Part shown: piece after piece, positions 56,621 to 64,000 of the stretch | Layout: the number at the start of each line of letters is the position of its first letter | How positions within the stretch are numbered: position 1 is the stretch's first letter | Program-made: the position numbers and the translations under genes | From: Morella rubra | Lineage: Eukaryota > Streptophyta > Magnoliopsida > Fagales > Myricaceae | Direction: 5' to 3' | NCBI GenBank assembly: GCA_003952965.2 | Contig: CM025849.1 | Coordinates: 10,674,359-10,738,358 of the forward strand | Length of the DNA stretch: 64,000 nt | The notes under the pieces: generated by a model | What the model was told of the DNA's origin: nothing | What the model saw: the letters and a program-made list of their open reading frames with translations, nothing else | Database searches by the model: none

Positions 56621-58382
56621 TTTCTCTATCGGTCGGAGACAAATATGAGACAATGACACAACCAACGAGCTCTTTTTAAATCTTAAAAAACAGTATCCGC
56701 CTCAGTCAAGCTCAGTGGTTGAGACCAAGTTTAACCTAACTTTTTTCATGTTCTTTATTTTTTTTATTTTTTTTTTTTTGGCTTGAGCAAATATGAAATC
56801 GATGGAACAGTCCTGAAAACCATGTCCCAATAGTTGCAGAATTCTACATAAAGAGACAGATACAACATGCGAGTTATATGGTATTTGATGTTTCCTTCAT
56901 TTGAAGTCTAGCTTGGTGTGCGAGTAGCATGTAATTTTTATTGTCTCTTCATCCAGATTCAAACCTAAAATTTGAAAAAAAAAAAAAAAATTACCAAAAA
57001 TCTTGGACCTCAGATTCATAAGCACAAGAATACCCAATTGCCCAGCAAGGTGGAGGTGCTCCAATCCTAACAGATTCTAATGTTTTTATGTCACCAATAT
57101 ATTAATGAATTTCATTAATTGTCTAGATAGAATTAGTAAATACATTAATAGTACAGTTAAAGAAAAAAAGAAAAAAAAAATCGAGCCATTAATATGTTGT
57201 TTAATAAAATCTATCTGTACCATTGATGAAATTCGTTTATGTGTTGGCAACATTAAAATCCTTATTAGGTCCTGTTAAGATTTTTATCTTTTGAACCGAA
57301 ACCTTACCCCCAAATTCGAGAAAAGAAACCTTACCGGCCCCCAAACAGCAAGTTCATGAGAGGGCTAAACAAGACCAAGCGGCCATCCACTAGGCCACCC
57401 CCACGGGGTCTGTTGTCACGAGAACTGAGATTATAACCTAACTTTAACTCTGATAATTAACAGGGAAATAAGACCCCAAAAAAAAAAAAAAGGCTCAGAA
57501 TCTGATATGATATGCATGGACGGCTTGTATTGAACTTGCTCTTATACCATACATGTTTGATTTTTTCCGCTCCGCAGCAATGGCAGAAACAGGAACACTT
57601 ACCCAAAGTCAGGTACGTAGGGACGGAAGTCCATGCATCATCCTATGGGAAGCTACGCAATGATTGAAGTTCTCCAGGCGTGCGTTCGTGCACCTCAACA
57701 GAAACTTATAAGGCCACCATCACCATGAATGCTCTTTGGGAATCTAATTAATAAGTGAGCACCTAATATTCGCTTTTTTGTTCTACCACCCAACGTCAAA
57801 GATAGAGAACTATGACCAGCACTACATTTGGCATCTACCAAATGGAGGAATAAAAAGGAAAGAAAACAAATTAGAGAAGAACAAGAAGATGCTCCAGTTT
57901 CATTATACGTGTAATATCCCTTTTCATAATGCAGGCACCAGGTACTAGCAAGTGATAAGGAGGGGGAGGAACTGCAGGGAGATTGGAGAGTAAAAAATAT
58001 CTCTTGACTTCTAATGATGAGATTGCTCAAGAATCAAGCAGGCCACTTTTTTTTTTTTTTTTCAAAAATAAGTCAAAGTTTCATAAGCTGCTAAATTATA
58101 TATATATATGCATATGACTGTCTATAACATGCTATACAAATCAATCGTTCTGATGTAGGTCATTTAAATTTTATTTTGTTGTAGATATTCAGACTCTCAA
58201 CCAACTGTATTTATGATTATTTAAGCTATCGTTAACAATCAACTCAACTCCCCTGTTCTTTTGTTTAGCCTTGAAAAGTCATAGGACTAGATATTCATTA
58301 CCTCGTCAACACTAAGCCACATACCCACAAAAGATAACAAATTTCATGTTCGAATGTTGTTCTATAGTAAAATATATAGGAG
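56621..58382. other. gene-free DNA with part of a diverged duplication
   Basis: About 57590-57800 resembles 61850-62060 (GTGCACCTCAACAGAAACTTAT against GTGCACCTCAGCAGCAACTTAT). No coding domain recognised. Confidence 0.35.
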
Positions 58383-58680
58383 TAATTATCAATATGGTTA
58401 GTGTGATATCGGTTTTTAACAAATAAGTCTATGAGGTAAAACTTTACTTTGAACGGATTGATCTCTGTAGTCTATTTTTTAAAATGGAGAAGGAATTGAA
58501 GATAAGCTACCCAATCTCAACAACTCACTTCCTGATTCCAACCCTAATTTTGGTTTTTTGTTACTGGGTTAACACTTGGTGAATGGGGAGGACCTATATA
58601 TATAAAAAATTAACCACGGAGATCGGCTCGTTCAAAGTTATATCATATAGACTGATTTGTTAAATTTCAATTACACAAAG
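58383..58680. repeat. foldback repeat
   Basis: Arms opposed: TTTTTAACAAATAAGTCTAT...TTTGAACGGATTGATCTCTG on the left and CGGAGATCGGCTCGTTCAAA...ATATAGACTGATTTGTTAAA on the right. About 300 bases; borders approximate. It differs from the GAGAAAATA-ended family. Confidence 0.55.
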
Positions 58681-60262
58681 TGGTGTTTGGATGCCAAATA
58701 TTTGGCCTAATAAAATAATTATAAAATAATCTCTCTCCCCTATCAAATCATCTATTTTTATTAAAATAAACATAAAAAAAATTCACTCAAATCATCTTTT
58801 CTTCACTTTTACACCAATTTATATACAACAAATTTTTTAAAATCTCAAAATTTTGGCAGCCAGACCTCCTTATATAAACCCACTATACTATGGATGTATC
58901 ATAAGTTTATCAGTTATTTTGCATAGCATATATAAATAATTCTTTACTCCCACTTTTGAATAGCAGAGATATCAAGAGATTTGGAATCCGAAGTGCTTTA
59001 TTTTGTAAGTTTCCTTGTAAGAAAATGTTGTATATATTATAGGAAAAATCAACACTTAAAAAGGGCTATTATTTATTATATCAAAATGTATAGCCTTGAT
59101 ATAGATTTGCAATCGTTTTACACCACAAAAATTGATACAATTTTGTAAGTTCTTATAAGCATATGGAAAGGACTTGGTCCACGGAGGTCATTGTGATCAC
59201 TAAATTATCAAAGGGATTATTATCCAATTTTTTAACTTTAACTTTCCATTAAATGGGGGGATTAGTTGTGATAATAGAGGCGTGGAACTCAGAAAAAGCA
59301 CGTTTATAATCCTACCAAACATAATCAAGCACACGGTAATAGCATTTTCTAGACTGAAGTGGGGCCTAGATTCGTCATTTTAACATTCGCCGGACACGGT
59401 AGGCCAGACAAAGCTTGCCTCGTTAGGAATCTTCTTGGCTCTTGCCACCTTCGGCGACTATTTTGGAGTTTCAAACTCGGCGTTCCAACAATACAACTCG
59501 CCGACTAGACTGTCTAGTCAGCTACATTTCCCACGCGCAATGCACTTGTGTGCGTGTGTGTTTTTTTTGGCTCTCTGAATTTCCCCGACCTGACTTTTCC
59601 TGCTTCACGGTACCACTAACGCTAACAACATTGCAAGCAGATTGAAAAGGCATATTTTTTTTTTTAGCTAGCAAGAATACAATAGCTTTGCTCTTTGACT
59701 CCTATTGCCTGCGACAAAATTTTGGTCCTAAATGATACTTCATATTTTGAGACCAGTTCAAATGTCTGAGCTTTACTCGAGTACAATGGATTTCTTTTGT
59801 TATTTTTCTAAAAAAATATTATTTTTTTTAGTAAAATAAATAAATTTTCTTTTAACTTATGAAATAATATTTTTTTTTGGGTCACGCCCAAAATCTAGTT
59901 GGATTCACTGAGTACTCAGTGAGAGCAAGACAAGGGTCTGCACCCAATGAAATTAGTTGTGAGCAAAATTATTATTTTAATTTTTATGGTAATGAGAGAA
60001 ATTTGTTATACCTTATCTTTGTGTATTAGACTAAAACGGGTATAGTTTAGTTGAAAAATTGTATTGATCGGATTGAAACCGTAACGGCAAACTCTAGATA
60101 CTCAATCCAACCCTATAATCTGTGTATCAGTTAAATTAAGAATTTATTTGTAAATAGTAGGATTCAAATTTACGTGTACACATTGAATAAGCCATAAGCT
60201 GCATTCAAAAGTGAAAGTTCTTACTTCTAACTATTGAGGTAAGTTCTCAAAGATTAAAAAAA

Positions 60263-60641
60263 AGGGTTAAATCTATTTTATACCATCCAATTATGGGATA
60301 TTGATACTTTACACCTTTAATATATTATTTTTGTTACAATGTATCTACTAACTATTGATTTCAGATATTTTACACTATCGTTAAAATTTTACATTAGTTT
60401 GAATAAAAATTTATCTTTTAGACTAAAAAAGTATAATTTTACTATAAAAAAAAGTCATTGCAAAAAAATAAATTATAGAGATAAAATTGTCATTTTTACA
60501 ATAAAAGATTATTTTTTATCCAAATTAACAAAGAGTATAAAATATTTAAAATCAATAATTAGTGGGTGCAATATGATAAAAATAATAAATTGAATAGCAA
60601 AGTATCAAGACTATCATAATTAAAGGGTACAAAATGTATTT
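60263..60641. mobile_element. foldback/MITE-like element
   Basis: Opposed arms of about 125 bases: GGGTTAAATCTATTTTATAC...GATACTTTACACC on the left and ...GCAAAGTATCAAGACTATCA...GGGTACAAAATGTATTTATT on the right. Flanks both read ATTAAAAAAAA, a plausible but low-complexity 9-base or longer duplication. Confidence 0.6.
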
Positions 60642-63640
60642 ATTAAAAAAAATCACAAAATAAATGCAAATACTTTGACGGGGTAAGGTAGCAATTCCAC
60701 GTAATTCGATTTCGGGCATATCGGCAGAGCAACCCATCTGTGGAAGGGCTTCTGAGTCATCTCTCCAAAAGAAAAAGGGTGCTCCTTTTGACTGAGTCAC
60801 CGACGACCCCAGCTGTTTCCAAGTACCCAAACTGCGGGCAACGTTCGTTGCGGTTTCAAACAATAAATATACTTAAAATTTGATGTACTTCAGCAGAAAT
60901 TGACACAAACGACGGACCGGTCATGTATCCCATTTGGCGGCATTTATGGCTCGAGGAAACGCGTTTTCTTTTCGTTCGTCGCTCTCTCTCTCTCACACAC
61001 ACACGTCTCTTTTTTGTAAGCTCATGAAAAGCAACTTCTATTTTACTGGGTCAAGGGAGGGACGGGGGACATCCTTTTCCATTTTGTTTTTGTTTTTCTC
61101 GTTGGGCTTAGGAACAGGCGGTATGACCAGGATGTACAAGGTTTTTCTTTAGTATTTCTTTTTATTAAGGTCAATTTATTAGTTGGGTAATCAAAAGTTG
61201 CTTTCATTGGTAAAATGGGTAAATTCTTTATCTAGGACTGGACTTTGAGGTAATTCTAATTCTGTTATTTTTTTTAAAAAAAATAAAAGATCTTTAGTTA
61301 GGCCACTTTATAATTATTTTTTATTTTATCTTTTTTTAAGAATTAATTATAATTTACACTCACGATTTTGACACTTTACACTTCGATATTTTAATTTTAA
61401 TACGTTTCACTTGTGTAATTCTGATTTACTTCAATTTATAATCTTTGATAATTTATCTGTTATTTTGAACGAAAAATTAATTACATACAAGACAAAGACA
61501 CGTAGATGTAAAGTGTAGTTAATTATTTTTAAATATCAAAAATAGACAAATCAACCAGGATTGAGATTTGAATACTCTTCACTTATCTTTCCCTTCTTCC
61601 AGCGAATATGAAATGTAGGTGACCAATAATGGAAGAAGACGAGAGAATAAAATATATTCAATAGCATTATTGGAGAGGTACCATCATTTGAATTGGATAA
61701 GAAAGCTCAAGATATTTTCTATGATGCCCATATGACTTTTTATTTTATTATTTTTGGGAAAGTAAACCCATATGACTTCTCACTCCGCTAATTTCTGACA
61801 TTGGTGGATGGTTTCAAAATTTGCTTTTCTACTTTGTTCACAGTTTGACAGAAGCAGCTGTTTTGGTTCTGGACCTTAGCAGGGGACAGGGCACAAAAAG
61901 TTACACAAACAGGAAGCTCGCGCATCTCATGGGGGCGCAATCATTTAACGTCTTCACGCGTGCACCTCAGCAGCAACTTATGCCCTCCTTGTTCTTTAGG
62001 AATGGGAGGGAAAGAAGAAAAAGACACAAATGAATGAGTACTTAATATTTCCTTTTGATCGGTCTGAATTGTACGTTAGAGAGATAGATATTATAAATGA
62101 TTTTTACTGTAGAGTTTAATTTTTTATAAATAATATTAAATTTTTTTTTTTTTTTTAATTATATGATACAATTTAAATAAAAAATTAAAAAAGATTCTAA
62201 TCATTTCCTTTTGTTTTGTCACTCCTAAATAAGCTATAATCCATTTACGGTACAATTCGAGCAAAAAAAGTCGTGTACTCCGGACTTTCTCACTGGAAAA
62301 ACATTGTCCAGTCAATGCTTAAAAACAAGGCGATATATTTGGTCGATGTTTTCCAGATCCCAAAAGTTGCATATTGCATGCAAAATAGCCAATCCCATAA
62401 TATGTCTAAAAGTAGCAACAAAACTAGGCAATCAGGGTCTTAGACATTTCCTAAATTGTAAGTTTTCCAAATTGCACAAATAGTTGCAGCAAAACTTAAC
62501 CCAAGAGGCCATTGTTTTTATTATTTTAAGGAGCCGTGAAAGATTTGACACGACTCATGAGCCCACGCCAAAGAAATAATATTAATATTTGGAATAAGTG
62601 AAATTCAATTTTCCCAAATAAGAATTATTGCGTAGTCTATAAGGCTAAGCAACGTTCAATGGACCGAATGTATATACCAAATACATCTTTTTTACATATT
62701 AAATACAATCCCTTGCTTATATATCCCATATTTTAGGTGACCACGTTTTGTGGTTGATTTCATGATATGTATCGTGCTATAATAATGGATCTAATGAGTA
62801 AAATTTTGTAGTATTTGTTTTTATTTTCTTAGGGAAAATAGTGTAGTATTCCATTTGTTGACACGTGTATATTCATACATTTATACAGCATGGAACTTGT
62901 TATACTTTGGCACCACAAAAGTTCATATTATTTATATCAAAAACAGCAAAATGACTTGCTATTTAGACGTTATCTTGACTGTCCAACCTTCAAACGACAA
63001 TTATTATTATTATTTTAACAAGAACCCTTCATTGGAGTAAATAAGTTTTGATGATCGGGAGGTGGAGGCTCAGCCCATTTCAAGCTTTTAACTCGGCAAT
63101 TGCTACCTAGCTCGAAAGGATGTGTTAGATTATCAATAGGTATATTTTCCAAGTTCTAAGTGGATATTCAATTTTTCTTTGTAATGCATTATAATACGTC
63201 CATAACTATAGGATAAAATTAAAGCGTCCCCTCAATTTTTAATTTGTTTGACGGAAATGCTATGCCAAGAAAATATATATAAAAAACAGAAACAATATTT
63301 AACGTTTTAATTTAACTTAATTTTCTCGATTTTTGTAGTAATTTTGTTTTAAATAACATTTTTTTTTAATAACTGGAAGGCCTAATTAAATAAAATAAAA
63401 TGTGAGGGACTCTTTAATTTTGTTTCATAAATATGAGACTTAATACGGTGTGAATTAATACGTTTGATGCAACTAGGGACAGAGTTAGGGCCGCAATGGT
63501 CCAATGGATATTGCTTTGGTAAAATATTTTTAGTTTTAACAATTGTAATAGTTTGAAAGAATTGCTTTCCTATTACAATAAGAGAAAATATGAGTAAAGT
63601 CTTAGTTAGTCTAGTAAATATGAGTAAAAATTAAATTGAT
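60642..63640. other. gene-free DNA at the window end
   Basis: Holds the second member of the diverged duplication (about 60910-62060) and one arm of a further foldback element (about 61335-61500, with TTTACACTCACGATTTTGACACTTTACAC). Otherwise A+T-rich with no recognisable gene. From about 63640 another inverted-repeat-like arm runs off the window. Confidence 0.35.
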
Positions 63641-64000
63641 ATTTATAACTTTCAAAACGAAGATTTAAGATCCTTAACTTTTGAAACTCATCAATTCACA
63701 CTCGTCCAAATTATGCATTAAATCCGACAGAAAATTATACAAAATGACCGAAATGCCCATTCAAGACTAAATTTTAAAAATAAATAAAATAATAAAATTT
63801 AAGAAATAAATTAAAAATAAATAGATTATTGAAATAGAGTATCAATAGGTTTATTTAAAAATATTATTATTTTTAAAATATCTTTTATTTTTTATTTTTA
63901 ATGATTTTTTTAATATTTATAATAATGTTATCTTTAAGAGGTATTTTGGTCATTTTTTTATTTTTTTGAATCTAATTTAGCGACTGATTTGGACGGGACG

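Noticed and set aside
60552..60863. 103-codon minus-strand frame (MFETATNVARSLGTWKQL)
   Set aside because: Overlaps a foldback arm, has no recognised motif, and no splice partners were found.
1..64000. CRISPR array, operon-like cluster or anti-phage-type system
   Set aside because: The window is plant nuclear DNA; repeats are transposon-derived with no regular spacer pattern, and neighbouring genes have separate promoters and unrelated families.

Overview
This is nuclear DNA from a flowering plant, most likely a eudicot. Genes are split by GT-AG introns, intergenic DNA is A+T-rich, and there are many short transposon remnants. The proteins are plant-specific: TOC75, LUX, PLS-class PPR, L-type lectin receptor kinase, LTI65 and WEB family. 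I cannot name the species. I saw no tRNA, rRNA, CRISPR array or prokaryote-type operon. All gene models come from reading splice sites and recalled family similarity; no search was run.

Layout. (1) 1-1747, minus: 5' end of a DExH7-type RNA helicase gene, cut by the window edge. (2) 2277-2981, plus: small WEB-family coiled-coil protein. (3) 3650-5907, plus: NFU2/NFU3-type plastid Fe-S scaffold gene with a disturbed start and a missing C-terminus. It abuts (4) 5866-7359, minus: an L-type lectin receptor kinase broken in the kinase domain; both look like pseudogenes sharing one rearrangement junction. (5) 7660-9600: two 5'-truncated LINE insertions with target-site duplications. (6) 9670-12252, minus: four-exon LTI65/RD29B-like stress protein gene with two foldback elements in intron 1, flanked by an inverted pair of dispersed repeats. 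(7) 15913-19507, plus: TOC75, the outer-envelope import channel, seven exons, with one frame discontinuity in the transit-peptide region. (8) 20459-23920, minus: plastid J-domain protein, four exons. (9) 26798-28333, plus: intronless E-class PPR protein. (10) 28967-29302: solo copia-like LTR. (11) 35246-36229, minus: LUX/BOA clock transcription factor with two evening elements upstream. (12) 38767-39410, plus: two-exon plastid membrane protein of unknown function. (13) 41304-48988, minus: Pumilio protein, nine exons, eight PUF repeats. (14) 49000-64000: no recognisable gene, but many foldback elements.

Five of the intact or broken genes encode proteins destined for or predicted in plastids (NFU, TOC75, J-protein, unknown membrane protein, possibly WEB), but they are not a functional cluster. 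TOC75, J-protein, PPR and LUX together resemble, from memory, gene neighbourhoods shared by two Arabidopsis blocks, so their proximity is probably ancestral. I found no convincing new multi-gene system. The most notable points are the double gene truncation at about 5.86 kb, the TOC75 frameshift, and a family of foldback elements with 9-bp target duplications.
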